From: Lachnospiraceae bacterium
GTDB lineage: Bacteria > Bacillota > Clostridia > Lachnospirales > Lachnospiraceae
Assembly (NCBI GenBank): GCA_016282215.1
Contig: JAEEKC010000070.1
Coordinates: forward strand, 1-11,014
Reading direction: 5' to 3'
DNA length: 11,014 nt
The notes beneath the pieces are model-generated. The model ran no database searches. It worked only from the letters and a program-made list of their open reading frames with translations, and was not told the origin of the DNA. Position 1 is the stretch's first letter; each line of letters begins with the position of its first letter. Shown piece after piece: positions 1 through 8,500 of the stretch. The position numbers and the translations under genes were made by a program.

Positions 1-148
1 CGGCGCAAAGGAGTTCGGCGAAAAAGCCTACGCAATGGAACAGGCGGCTGCAAGGAATGATGAGGATTATATCAAAAAAAAGCATGAGGCATTTTTGATG
101 GCCTATGAAACGCAGACCCGCCAGATCAGAGAGGCGGTCTCATCGTAG
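1..148 (+). CDS. C-terminal fragment of an HPt-domain (phosphorelay) protein, probably a hybrid histidine kinase
   Basis: Codons run from base 2 to a TAG stop at 146-148, giving 48 residues; the 5' end lies outside the window. The peptide begins GAKEFGEKAYAMEQAA and continues as charged amphipathic helix with a KKKHEAFLMAY stretch. This matches the last two helices of HPt four-helix bundles, just after the phospho-accepting His helix, which would lie upstream. It aligns without gaps to the end of the HPt domain of the kinase at 3564-7358: both have GA-x-E, then an A-x-x-x-E spacing, then a late H-x-x-x-x-M-x-Y. Known role of the family: accepting a phosphoryl group from a receiver domain and passing it to a response regulator. 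That the full gene is a hybrid kinase is inferred from similarity to the downstream gene. It could also be a stand-alone HPt protein. Confidence 0.6.
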   Translation, partial: GAKEFGEKAYAMEQAAARNDEDYIKKKHEAFLMAYETQTRQIREAVSS

Positions 149-160
149 CATTTACGGTTT

Positions 161-190
161 CATGGCAACGACTCTTAAAAAGTTGTCATG
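161..190. repeat. 9-bp inverted repeat overlapping the -35 box
   Basis: CATGGCAAC (161-169) and GTTGTCATG (182-190) are inverted copies with one G-T wobble, separated by 12 bases. The right arm covers the -35 hexamer of the promoter for the surface-protein gene, so it is placed like an operator. As RNA it would be a modest hairpin. It has no T-tract after it, so it is a poor terminator for the upstream gene. An operator role is inference from position only. Confidence 0.4.
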
Positions 191-211
191 ACAGATATCT
201 TGTAGTATAAT
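183..211 (+). promoter_or_regulatory. Sigma-A-type promoter for the surface-protein gene
   Basis: TTGTCA (183-188) and TATAAT (206-211) are separated by exactly 17 bp, which is five of six and six of six matches to the vegetative consensus. Transcription would start near 217-219 and leave a leader of about 80 nt before the ATG at 297. No recognisable riboswitch is visible in that leader. It ends in a strong ribosome site, TAGGAGG (284-290), 6 nt before the start codon. The gap from 149 to 296 otherwise holds only the inverted repeat at 161-190. Confidence 0.7.
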
Positions 212-296
212 TTTTGGTTAGATATCATTTATACAGTGTAAAGCCCGATATGAGAATACTGTGCCAATAAATTACTGATCAATTAGGAGGGAAAAC

Positions 297-3200
297 ATGG
301 AAAAGACAGTTAATAATCTGAAAAAGAGTCTGTTGTTTCTGGCAGCGTTTCTGTTTTGCCTGACGGTTGCGGGAGTGAGGGCCAAAGCGATCACGCCGGA
401 TATGATCACTGTAAACGGGGTAGGGCTGTCCGAAGAAAAGCCGTGTTATCAAAATGGCGGCGCGGCAACGGAAACCTTTAATGAAGAGGTTGGCGGCGCT
501 TATTATGAAGATGGAGTTCTCCATCTGAAGGGCTATAACAGCGGCACCATCAGAACGAAGACAACAGCTTCAGATCCCAACAGTACGCTGACGATCGTGC
601 TGCATGGGGAAAACAAGATCAACTTTTCGGAAACCTCCGATGGCTGTTTCGGCATTATGACGACAAGGGATAATCTGGTCATCACGACGGAGGAAGGCGA
701 GACCGGTTCTTTGACGATCAAAAACACGACTACTTTGCCGACAACAAGTATGCAGGGCATTTTAGTTGATAAAGACGGTGGGTATAAGGCAAGTCACTGG
801 ACGACGATCAAAGGCAATGCGGATGTAAACATTGAGCTGACGGTGAAAGGAAACTATGGCCAGTCACTGGCAGGATTTTCCAGAAGTAAATATCTGCTCA
901 TTTCAGAACATGCCGGTTTCAACGTAAAAGTCAGTCATCCGAATGGTAAATGTACGGACTCTACGAGAATAGGATACGGCATTTCCCTCGCAGAGTGTGA
1001 ATTGATCATCAGCACGGATCAGCCGATCAGTGTAGATGCTTCGGACGTAAAATATGACCGGTCAGTCGGCGTAATCGCCAATGTGATCACCATGAGCAAT
1101 ACTCCGAGGGCGTTTTTTAAAGGGAAAAATGATGATACCAAGGGGAACATGCTGAAGAACGGTGCTTCCACCGAAAACAAAATTGCGGGATACTATCAGT
1201 CCGATCTGAGCGATGAAGAATACGGACCGTGTTATATCGAGTACAAACCGCTCGAAAAAAAGAAGATCACGACGATCAGAATGAAATGCTCGAAGGATTT
1301 TAACACAAGAGATGACGGTCAGTCAAAGACCTTTGGATATGATGCTGACAGCAGCTTACTGGCACCTTCGTTTACGCCTTATGATATTTTATGCGAAGGA
1401 GAAAGCACGTACCGCACAGCCTCGATGATCTCCGTAACAGATCAAAGCTGGCAGATCCTGGACGGAAAGATATGGAAAGACAAAACAGGGGTATTTACCT
1501 TTGATGATGAAGAGTACAGATACCGGGTGAATCTATCCTGCAAACCGGAAGATCAATACAATTTTGTTCTGGCCGATGACGTTGTGATCGAAATGCATTA
1601 TGAGAATTCTTTTTATGAATATGCGCAGGATCGGCAGATCTGGAAGCTGAATGAGAGCGCGACAAGTTCGAAGGCTGAAGCGGTATCAAAGAGCTTCAGA
1701 CCTCGAAACTCGAAATGGGCTTATGATATCTATGTAAGCGGCACCAGATTTCCGAATGTGGACGCAACGGCAGGCGAGCTGTTAGCGGATTTTGGGCTGT
1801 ATGATTATTACAGCAAAGGATTGAGGCTCGGGGTTGATTCCGGAAAACCCGTGTATGTCTATTATGATGAGGAACTCAATGAACACGTATTAGGTGAAAA
1901 CGATACCTTTGAATATGGTCATACATATTTTCTGAAATTCATTGTATATACAGACGGTGTAAACAAAGATAAATTTGCTGATGACGACAAGATCGTTTTC
2001 AGTGACGGTTTCTCTTCGGGAAGTGATAAGGAAAAGATCAAAACCACAATGACTTTTTCAGGGGGAAGAACGGCATGTGAAGTATCCATCGAGTTTCCCA
2101 AAACGGTCGGATATACGATGACATTTGCGCCCGGTGAGGGCGGGAGCGGAACAATGCCTTCCCAGATCTGGCAGGACGGATCGGTAACAACGAATAAACT
2201 CCCCGCCTGCACTTTTACACCGCCTGCGGATAAAGAGTTTGACTATTGGAGTGATGGGACAGATCATTACTCTCCCGCATCGATTTATTGGCCTGAAAAA
2301 GATACGACGTTTACCGCTGTCTGGAAGGATAAAACCTTCACTGTATCCTTTGATCCGAATATGGGCGAAGTTGTGATTCTCGGAGACTTTGATGATCATG
2401 TTGTGATCCATAAGCCTTATACCCTGCCGAAGATCGAGACAAAGTTCAGCATGACACCAGAAGGAAAAATGTTCGATCATTGGGAGTGGGAAGACGGCAA
2501 ACAGTCCGGTTATCCCGGTGATGTCATTGACGTGACCAAGGATATCAAGTTGAAGGCCATTTGGGCGGATCCTTACTTCGTTGTTTCTTTTGATGCAGAA
2601 GGCGGAACCGGCGAGATGGCAAAGGTTCATGTAAAGCAGAATACTGCTTATACCCTTCCGGCCTGCACCTATGCGGCGCCGGCAGGCAAAGAGTTTGATA
2701 AGTGGGACAAGGGCGCGGCCGGCACATCCGTGAATGTGACAGCAGATCTGACGCTGAAGGCTGTCTGGAAGGACAAACCGGCGGAAGGCTCGGGCAGCGG
2801 CTCGGGCAGCGGCTCAGACAGCGGTTCGGCTCCCAAATCGGATGATGTTGTTGTACCCACAGACGGTGGCGGAGCTGAGTATAAGGTGATTTCCACCGGC
2901 AATACGGGCAGCGGCTCAGGAAGCGGTTCCGGGTCGGGCAGCGGCACCGGCGAAGGCGCGACAGTAAGCTATCAGAAACCGGCTGCGGATAATGACCTGA
3001 CCGAGATCACGATTCCTGATGAGGTTACCCTGCCGGATGGAACCAGGGCAAGAGTGATCGAGATCTCGAATGGAGCCTATGCGGGCAATACGAAGATCAC
3101 CAAGGTCACCATCGGCAAATATGTGAAGATCATTCAGAATAACGCCTTTAAGGGCTGCACCGCCCTGACGACCGTGACCTTTAAGGGGACTGTCCTGACG

Positions 3201-3488
3201 ACCATCAAGGCCGGTGCCTTCATGAACTGTAAGAAGCTGAAGAAGTTCACGATCACCAAGAAGGTGACGACCATCGGCAAGAATGCTTTCAAGGGCTGCA
3301 AAAAGCTGAAGACCATTACGATCAAGTCCAAGTTTTTAACCAAGAAAAAGACAGGAAAGAATGCATTTTCCGGTATTTACAAAACGGCAGTATTCAAGCA
3401 GCCGAGCGGTCTTTCCAAGAAGAAAAAGACGGAATATAAGGCACTTTTGAAGAAGGCAAATATTCCCGCAGGTGCAAAGATCAAATAA
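297..3488 (+). CDS. Secreted mosaic surface protein with InlB-type repeats and BspA-type leucine-rich repeats
   Basis: A 1063-residue exported protein. The start is fixed by TAGGAGG 6 nt upstream and an immediate signal peptide: basic n-region, hydrophobic residues about 12-27, probable cleavage after A-K-A near residue 31. Residues about 32-320 are beta-strand and Thr/Asn rich, like the beta-helix or carbohydrate-binding regions of clostridial surface proteins. Residues about 324-440 and 472-605 look like two diverged copies of one module: each has an aromatic-rich strand pair, then F-x-x-A-D-D-x-x-V/I. Three InlB/Listeria-Bacteroides-type repeats follow (about 606-680, 682-760, 762-828), each ending in A-V/I-W. 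Gly-Ser linkers lie at about 831-845 and 871-886. About four 23-residue LRR_5 (BspA-like) repeats (about 900-1025) carry N/G-A-F-x-G/N-C motifs. The last 60 residues are strongly basic. No LPXTG, SLH domain or C-terminal membrane helix is seen. Adhesion or surface binding is the likely role; the ligand is unknown. Confidence 0.85.
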   Translation: MEKTVNNLKKSLLFLAAFLFCLTVAGVRAKAITPDMITVNGVGLSEEKPCYQNGGAATETFNEEVGGAYYEDGVLHLKGYNSGTIRTKTTASDPNSTLTIVLHGENKINFSETSDGCFGIMTTRDNLVITTEEGETGSLTIKNTTTLPTTSMQGILVDKDGGYKASHWTTIKGNADVNIELTVKGNYGQSLAGFSRSKYLLISEHAGFNVKVSHPNGKCTDSTRIGYGISLAECELIISTDQPISVDASDVKYDRSVGVIANVITMSNTPRAFFKGKNDDTKGNMLKNGASTENKIAGYYQSDLSDEEYGPCYIEYKPLEKKKITTIRMKCSKDFNTRDDGQSKTFGYDADSSLLAPSFTPYDILCEGESTYRTASMISVTDQSWQILDGKIWKDKTGVFTFDDEEYRYRVNLSCKPEDQYNFVLADDVVIEMHYENSFYEYAQDRQIWKLNESATSSKAEAVSKSFRPRNSKWAYDIYVSGTRFPNVDATAGELLADFGLYDYYSKGLRLGVDSGKPVYVYYDEELNEHVLGENDTFEYGHTYFLKFIVYTDGVNKDKFADDDKIVFSDGFSSGSDKEKIKTTMTFSGGRTACEVSIEFPKTVGYTMTFAPGEGGSGTMPSQIWQDGSVTTNKLPACTFTPPADKEFDYWSDGTDHYSPASIYWPEKDTTFTAVWKDKTFTVSFDPNMGEVVILGDFDDHVVIHKPYTLPKIETKFSMTPEGKMFDHWEWEDGKQSGYPGDVIDVTKDIKLKAIWADPYFVVSFDAEGGTGEMAKVHVKQNTAYTLPACTYAAPAGKEFDKWDKGAAGTSVNVTADLTLKAVWKDKPAEGSGSGSGSGSDSGSAPKSDDVVVPTDGGGAEYKVISTGNTGSGSGSGSGSGSGTGEGATVSYQKPAADNDLTEITIPDEVTLPDGTRARVIEISNGAYAGNTKITKVTIGKYVKIIQNNAFKGCTALTTVTFKGTVLTTIKAGAFMNCKKLKKFTITKKVTTIGKNAFKGCKKLKTITIKSKFLTKKKTGKNAFSGIYKTAVFKQPSGLSKKKKTEYKALLKKANIPAGAKIK

Positions 3489-3563
3489 TTGTGATCAAGT
3501 AAGATAAGACCGAAAACAGAATGTAATGTTTTTAAATTATAGTTTGCCCGGATCGGATGATTT

Positions 3564-6500
3564 ATGAGTAAGATGAAAAGCAAACGTAATGCGGGAGTGA
3601 TCGTCCTGGTGGCGACACTCCTGTTTGCGGTAACATTCATGAATACCTGGATGGTATTCAGACAAAACAGACAGCAGCTGCTGGACCTTGGTACATATCA
3701 GCTTTCTGCCATCAGCGGACAGCTTGAGACGACCATCCATCACGCGGAAAGCCTGACGATGCAGCTGGCTGTCAAGAGCAGGGAGTTATTATCGGATAAA
3801 GAACAACTCCGTGGTTTTGTGTACGCAAAAAAGGCCGAGGTCCTGATGGAGGATACCGGTGCTTTTAACGTGTATATCGCAGGTTCCGATTATTGCTTCA
3901 TCCCGGATTTTGATGCGCCGGATGACTATGTGGCAACGGAGCGTATCTGGTACACAGGTGCCATCCGCAATGACGGAAAGCCTTATGTTTCCCCGCCGTA
4001 TCAGGACGCCATGACGGGGCAGATCTGTTATACCGTTTCTGTCATGTTAGGCGACAGGGATTCCGTCATCGCCGTGGATTATACCATGGAGACCATCCAG
4101 GCGCATATCGAAGAGATGTATGCAAAGGGCAAGGGCAAGGCTGTCATCGTAACGGGTGAGGGCATCATTGCCGGCTGCACTGATGAAACCCAGATTGGAA
4201 AAAAACTGATCGAGGTGATGCCGGATTATGCAGGCATGTATGCGCTTGCAAAAAGCAAGGACGGCGTGGTGACCGGCAGGCTGAAAGCAGATCTGCTTTA
4301 TGAAAATCTGTTTGCCACTCATTCCGGCAGTGACTGGTATCTTTTGGTTTCGGAAAGTGACTGGGAACTGTACAGCAATTCCTATATCCAGCTCATCGCA
4401 ACGATCCTGCTTTCACTGGCGCTGTTTGGCATTATCATCATATTGTATCTGCGTGCCGTCAAAAACGGAAAAGAAGCACAGCAGGCGCTGGCGACCAAGG
4501 AAGAGTTTTTGGATTCCATCACCTCGCAGCTGCAGGAGCCTCTTGAGAGGATCTTAGAGAGGTCTTCCCGCGAAAACCTAGAGCATGCGGATGATTATGA
4601 GGTGCTGTTTGCGGGAATTCATGAATCCGGACAACGCCTGTCTGAGATGATCGGTCAGATCATTTCCTATTCCAATATTGTCAAGAATGAGAAAAAACAG
4701 AGCGGCAGAAGTACGCTGACCGGTAAAAAGAGCCGGCGTTATCGCGGCGTGATCATTGCATTTTTGATCTTTGTCATGATGATCAGTCTCTATGCCAATA
4801 TTTCCGCCACCTACCGTTGGGGCAATAATCTGATGCGAAGCCGGGCGGAGGAATATGAGTATCAGTTTTCCGAATGGATCCAGACACAAAAGAGTATTCT
4901 GGACATGTTTGTGAGCATTTTTTCCACCAATCCCGATATGATGGACGATTATGAAGGCACGGTGGAGTATTTAAATGAGATCACCATGCAATATCCTGAG
5001 ATTTCGGCGACCTACATGGCATGTAAGGACAGAGATCCCAGCGTCTATATGAACAGCGGCTGGAAACCGGAGCCCGGCTGGAAGGTGGAAGAGCGGCCCT
5101 GGTATATCGATACCATGAATTCCGAAACAGGCTGGAGTGTTTCATCGCCTTATTTTGACGATCAGACCGGCAGTTACTGCGTGACCATGTCGCAGAAGGT
5201 TTATAATGCCAAGACCGGTGAGTTTATGGGTATCTTCGGCATTGACTTTTTCATGGACAAGCTGGTGGAGATCTTAGGCGGCAGTTATTCGGATGACGGA
5301 TATGCCTTCCTGGCGGATATCAGCGGTGATATCATCAATCATCCTTACGGCAGTTATCAGATGTCAAAAGAAGAGTCCACCAATATTTCTTCCCTTCCTT
5401 ACGGCGAGGTGAAGATCGACGGAAGAAGCACGCATCTGATCACGGATTACGATCATAGCCATAGGATCATCCTGGCAACCAGAAATGATCTTTCCGATTT
5501 TACGATCTTTGTGGCAGCGGATGTCTGGGAGATCTACGGCAGAGTGGTGGTATACGGCGTGATCTGTTTTGTCGCATTCTGTGTCTGTGTTGTGCTTGTT
5601 TATAAATTGCTGACGGACCTGATCCACTGGCAGGATGAGGCAACACTGAAGATGCAGCAGGCAGCGGATGAGGCCATCGCCGCCGGTAAGGCAAAGAGCA
5701 GTTTTCTGGCCCAAATGTCCCACGAGATCCGGACGCCCATCAACGCGGTGCTGGGTATGAACGAAATGATCCTGCGTACCTCAAAGGATGGAGAGATCCT
5801 GGATTATTCGGCGAATATCCAGTCGGCCGGCAGGACGCTTTTGTCCCTGATCAACAGTATCCTTGACTTTTCCAAGATCGAGGACGGTAAGATGGAGATC
5901 ATCCCCGTCAAATATGAGACTTCCGCTTTGGTCAACGACCTGGTACATTCCATTTCCGAGCGGGCCAAGGAAAAGAACCTGGATTTCATTGTGAAGGTGG
6001 ATCCGAGGCTGCCCTCTGTCATGTTCGGTGATGATGTCCGACTGTCACAGATCATCATGAATCTGCTCACCAATGCCGTGAAGTACACCAAGGAAGGCAG
6101 TGTCACTCTGATCTTAGAAGACTTCGGGCGGGATGATGACAATGTGGCGCTGAATGTCAAAGTCAAAGATACGGGGATCGGCATCAAGGAAGAGGATATG
6201 GATAAACTCTTCGCCTCGTTTGAGAGGATCGAAGAAAAGAGGAACCGTAACATCGAGGGAACGGGGCTTGGCATGTCCATCGTCACCAAACTTTTAGGGA
6301 TGCTCGACAGTAAGTTAGAGGTGGAGAGTGTTTATGGGGTGGGCTCGACCTTCTCATTCTGTATCATGCAGGGGATCGTAGATTCCGAGCCCATCGGCGA
6401 TTATCAGAAGCGTTTAGAGCAGATGGATCATCGCACGGAAGAGGGAACAGATTTTACTGCCGGGGATGCGAAGATCCTTGTGGTGGATGATAATGAGATG

Positions 6501-7358
6501 AACACCAAGGTTGCGCGCAGTCTGATGGGTCTGTACGGGATCAGGCCGGATATCGCCATGTCCGGAGAAGACGCCATCGGGATGATCGAGGGCAAGTCTT
6601 ATGATCTCATTTTCCTTGATCATATGATGCCGAAGATGGATGGTATCGAAACCCTTCAGAAGCTGAAGGAGATGGGGATCGCCCTGCCGCCCATGGTGGC
6701 TCTGACGGCCAATGCAGTGGTGGGTGCCAGAGAGATGTACCTGCAGGCGGGTTTTGATGATTATCTGTCCAAACCTATTGAAATGAAAAAACTCGAAGAC
6801 AAACTACGCAGGTTCCTGCCGGCGGAGCTGATCGTTGAAGGCAGGAGTGAGATGGAAAATCCCGTGGAAGGGAAGACGGCAGATTATGATGAAAGCCGTG
6901 CTGAGAATACAGAAAATGTGGTAAACGGTTCAGCGGCAAAAAGTGCAGTGAATGCGGAAAATCAGACCGCGGCAGATGGAGAAAGAAAGCAGGATCCGAA
7001 GAAAAATAAGATGGAGGCCCTTGCCGATATCGGTATCTCGGCTGAAGAAGGCCTGAAATACTGTGCATCGGATCAGAGTTTTTATCTCGAACTGCTGGGT
7101 GATTTTGCCAAAGAGATGCCGGATAAAAAGACAGAGTTAGAAGGGCTGTTTGCAGCCGGTGATCTGGATGGCTACAGGACAAAAGTGCATGCGCTCAAGA
7201 GTACGTCAAAGACCATCGGTGCCATGGAAGTATCCGAACTGGCAAGAAAACTTGAGCGGGGATCTGCCAGAGGAATTACGGAATTTGTACAGGCGCATCA
7301 CGGTGAACTGATGGATATGTATACGCAGCTTGCCGACGAGATCGTGAAGATCGTATAA
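3564..7358 (+). CDS. Dual-Cache hybrid sensor histidine kinase with receiver and HPt domains
   Basis: A 1264-residue membrane phosphorelay kinase. Order: membrane segment 1 (about 10-32); extracellular Cache-like domain (about 33-272); segment 2 (274-297); a two-helix DHp-like region (about 305-378) whose His position is Ser321; segment 3 (395-414); second Cache-like domain (about 415-658); segment 4 (660-684); true DHp with H-box SHEIRTP and phospho-acceptor His720; ATPase domain with N-box Asn833/Asn837, G1 DTGIGI (869-874) and G2 GTGLGM (899-904); receiver with acidic pair Asp975/Asp976, phospho-acceptor Asp1019, Thr1048 and Lys1070; a polar linker (about 1092-1149); HPt with His1209. All residues for a His-Asp-His relay are present, so the kinase should be active; the final response regulator is not in the window. 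The ribosome site is weak: GGATGA at 3555-3560 is too close to ATG 3564 but better spaced for ATG 3573, which would remove three residues. No convincing promoter lies in the 75-bp gap upstream. The zinc-ribbon gene starts 56 bp downstream with no terminator between, so they may be co-transcribed. Confidence 0.93.
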   Translation: MSKMKSKRNAGVIVLVATLLFAVTFMNTWMVFRQNRQQLLDLGTYQLSAISGQLETTIHHAESLTMQLAVKSRELLSDKEQLRGFVYAKKAEVLMEDTGAFNVYIAGSDYCFIPDFDAPDDYVATERIWYTGAIRNDGKPYVSPPYQDAMTGQICYTVSVMLGDRDSVIAVDYTMETIQAHIEEMYAKGKGKAVIVTGEGIIAGCTDETQIGKKLIEVMPDYAGMYALAKSKDGVVTGRLKADLLYENLFATHSGSDWYLLVSESDWELYSNSYIQLIATILLSLALFGIIIILYLRAVKNGKEAQQALATKEEFLDSITSQLQEPLERILERSSRENLEHADDYEVLFAGIHESGQRLSEMIGQIISYSNIVKNEKKQSGRSTLTGKKSRRYRGVIIAFLIFVMMISLYANISATYRWGNNLMRSRAEEYEYQFSEWIQTQKSILDMFVSIFSTNPDMMDDYEGTVEYLNEITMQYPEISATYMACKDRDPSVYMNSGWKPEPGWKVEERPWYIDTMNSETGWSVSSPYFDDQTGSYCVTMSQKVYNAKTGEFMGIFGIDFFMDKLVEILGGSYSDDGYAFLADISGDIINHPYGSYQMSKEESTNISSLPYGEVKIDGRSTHLITDYDHSHRIILATRNDLSDFTIFVAADVWEIYGRVVVYGVICFVAFCVCVVLVYKLLTDLIHWQDEATLKMQQAADEAIAAGKAKSSFLAQMSHEIRTPINAVLGMNEMILRTSKDGEILDYSANIQSAGRTLLSLINSILDFSKIEDGKMEIIPVKYETSALVNDLVHSISERAKEKNLDFIVKVDPRLPSVMFGDDVRLSQIIMNLLTNAVKYTKEGSVTLILEDFGRDDDNVALNVKVKDTGIGIKEEDMDKLFASFERIEEKRNRNIEGTGLGMSIVTKLLGMLDSKLEVESVYGVGSTFSFCIMQGIVDSEPIGDYQKRLEQMDHRTEEGTDFTAGDAKILVVDDNEMNTKVARSLMGLYGIRPDIAMSGEDAIGMIEGKSYDLIFLDHMMPKMDGIETLQKLKEMGIALPPMVALTANAVVGAREMYLQAGFDDYLSKPIEMKKLEDKLRRFLPAELIVEGRSEMENPVEGKTADYDESRAENTENVVNGSAAKSAVNAENQTAADGERKQDPKKNKMEALADIGISAEEGLKYCASDQSFYLELLGDFAKEMPDKKTELEGLFAAGDLDGYRTKVHALKSTSKTIGAMEVSELARKLERGSARGITEFVQAHHGELMDMYTQLADEIVKIV

Positions 7359-7414
7359 AGTCCGGTATGAAAATGCTGAACCGATAATTAATAATATATT
7401 CAGAGGAAACATAT

Positions 7415-8497
7415 ATGGCAGAAAATGTAGCCGAACAGAAATGTCCGAATTGCGACGGAGTCATGCGTTATGATCCGGAGAAAAAACTTTTGGTCTGCGA
7501 GTATTGCGGAACGGAAATGGATATCCAAAAGGCCACGGCCAGCAAGCCGAAGGAGATTGCGGAGGGCTTTGATTTTGCGAGCCTGAACGATCAGGCAATC
7601 GATATCAATGCGCAGGCGCTTCCGGTATATAACTGTGAGTCCTGTGCGGCAGAGCTGATCGCACCGCCGGAGCAGATGGCGCTGACCTGCCCTTACTGCG
7701 GGAATAACATTGTGCTGACGGATAAGGCTTCCGGAGCGCTGCGCCCGAATGCCGTGATCCCGTTCCAGTTTGATAAACAAAGACTCCCGGAGGCGGTTCG
7801 TAAATTCTGCAAGCCCAGGGTATTGCTGCCGAAGGATTTTTTCTCGGATGAGAAGTTAAACAACCTGACCGGCGTATATGTGCCCTTCTGGGTATTCTCG
7901 GGTAAGGTATCCGGTCAGATGCGTTATCTCGGGACGAAATCTTCTTCCTACAGGAGCGGAGATTACATGATCCACGAGCATAGTGAATATGACGTCATCA
8001 GGGATGTAGATATGTCCTTTGATGCGCTGCCGGTGGATGCCAGCGGCAAGATCGATGACAAGCTGATGGATTCCTTAGAGCCCTTCCATACGAATGAAGC
8101 CGTGCCCTTCGATATGCGTTACTTAGCGGGTTTTGCGGCGGATCGTTTTGATGAGAAAAAAGGTTCCATTGCCCAGAGGGCAAAAAAGAGGATGTTCTCT
8201 ACCGCATATTCCCTGACAGAAAAACAGGCGGGAGCAGGCTATAGCAGGATCAAGAAAAACGGCGGAACCCTCAGGGCAGACATCGATGCCAAATATATGC
8301 TGCTGCCCGTTTATCTGTTTGATTTATCCCATAACGGAAAAACCTATCATTTTGCCGTGAACGGCCAGACCGGCAAGATCGTTGGGGATGTGCCCATCGA
8401 CGCAGGCCGGAGCGCGAAATTCTTTTTTATACGCTGTGGAATTGTATTCGGCGTCCTGATGATATGGTTCTGGATAAAGTATTTATGTGGATACTGA
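7415..8497 (+). CDS. TFIIB-type double zinc-ribbon membrane protein (YdjG-like)
   Basis: A 360-residue protein starting at ATG 7415 behind AGAGG (7402-7406), 8 nt upstream. Two zinc ribbons are visible: Cys10/Cys13 with Cys28/Cys31, and Cys74/Cys77 with Cys92/Cys95, each ending in C-x-Y-C-G. A conserved-looking globular region (about 107-330) follows, starting with an A-L-R-P-N-A-V-I-P-F segment and containing a G-V-Y-V-P-F-W-V-F stretch. One hydrophobic helix lies at the very C terminus (about 336-357), so the ribbons are probably cytosolic and the protein tail-anchored. This architecture is familiar in Firmicutes and is often mislabelled as a helicase or PriA-like protein because of the ribbons alone; no helicase motifs are present. 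Bacillus subtilis YdjG has this type of ribbon and sits beside a TPM protein (YdjH) in a PspA-linked envelope-stress module, and a TPM gene follows here too. Biochemical activity is unknown. Confidence 0.85.
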   Translation: MAENVAEQKCPNCDGVMRYDPEKKLLVCEYCGTEMDIQKATASKPKEIAEGFDFASLNDQAIDINAQALPVYNCESCAAELIAPPEQMALTCPYCGNNIVLTDKASGALRPNAVIPFQFDKQRLPEAVRKFCKPRVLLPKDFFSDEKLNNLTGVYVPFWVFSGKVSGQMRYLGTKSSSYRSGDYMIHEHSEYDVIRDVDMSFDALPVDASGKIDDKLMDSLEPFHTNEAVPFDMRYLAGFAADRFDEKKGSIAQRAKKRMFSTAYSLTEKQAGAGYSRIKKNGGTLRADIDAKYMLLPVYLFDLSHNGKTYHFAVNGQTGKIVGDVPIDAGRSAKFFFIRCGIVFGVLMIWFWIKYLCGY

Positions 8498-8500
8498 TTA

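Noticed and set aside
219..296. Riboswitch in the 5' leader of the surface-protein gene
   Set aside because: Only a weak ACAGT/ACTGT pairing with a 20-nt loop is visible, and no known aptamer core could be matched.
2058..2630. Long open frame (190 codons) on the minus strand inside the surface-protein gene
   Set aside because: It lies wholly within a well-supported gene, has no ribosome site, and shows no recognisable domain.
3511..3533. Weak AT-only hairpin (AAAACA with TGTTTT) after the surface-protein gene as a terminator
   Set aside because: Six A-T-dominated pairs with an 8-nt loop and only a short T extension are too weak to call.
7359..7414. Promoter or terminator between the kinase and zinc-ribbon genes
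   Set aside because: The gap is AT-rich with TAATAT-like sequence, but there is no credible -35 box and no hairpin with a T-tract.
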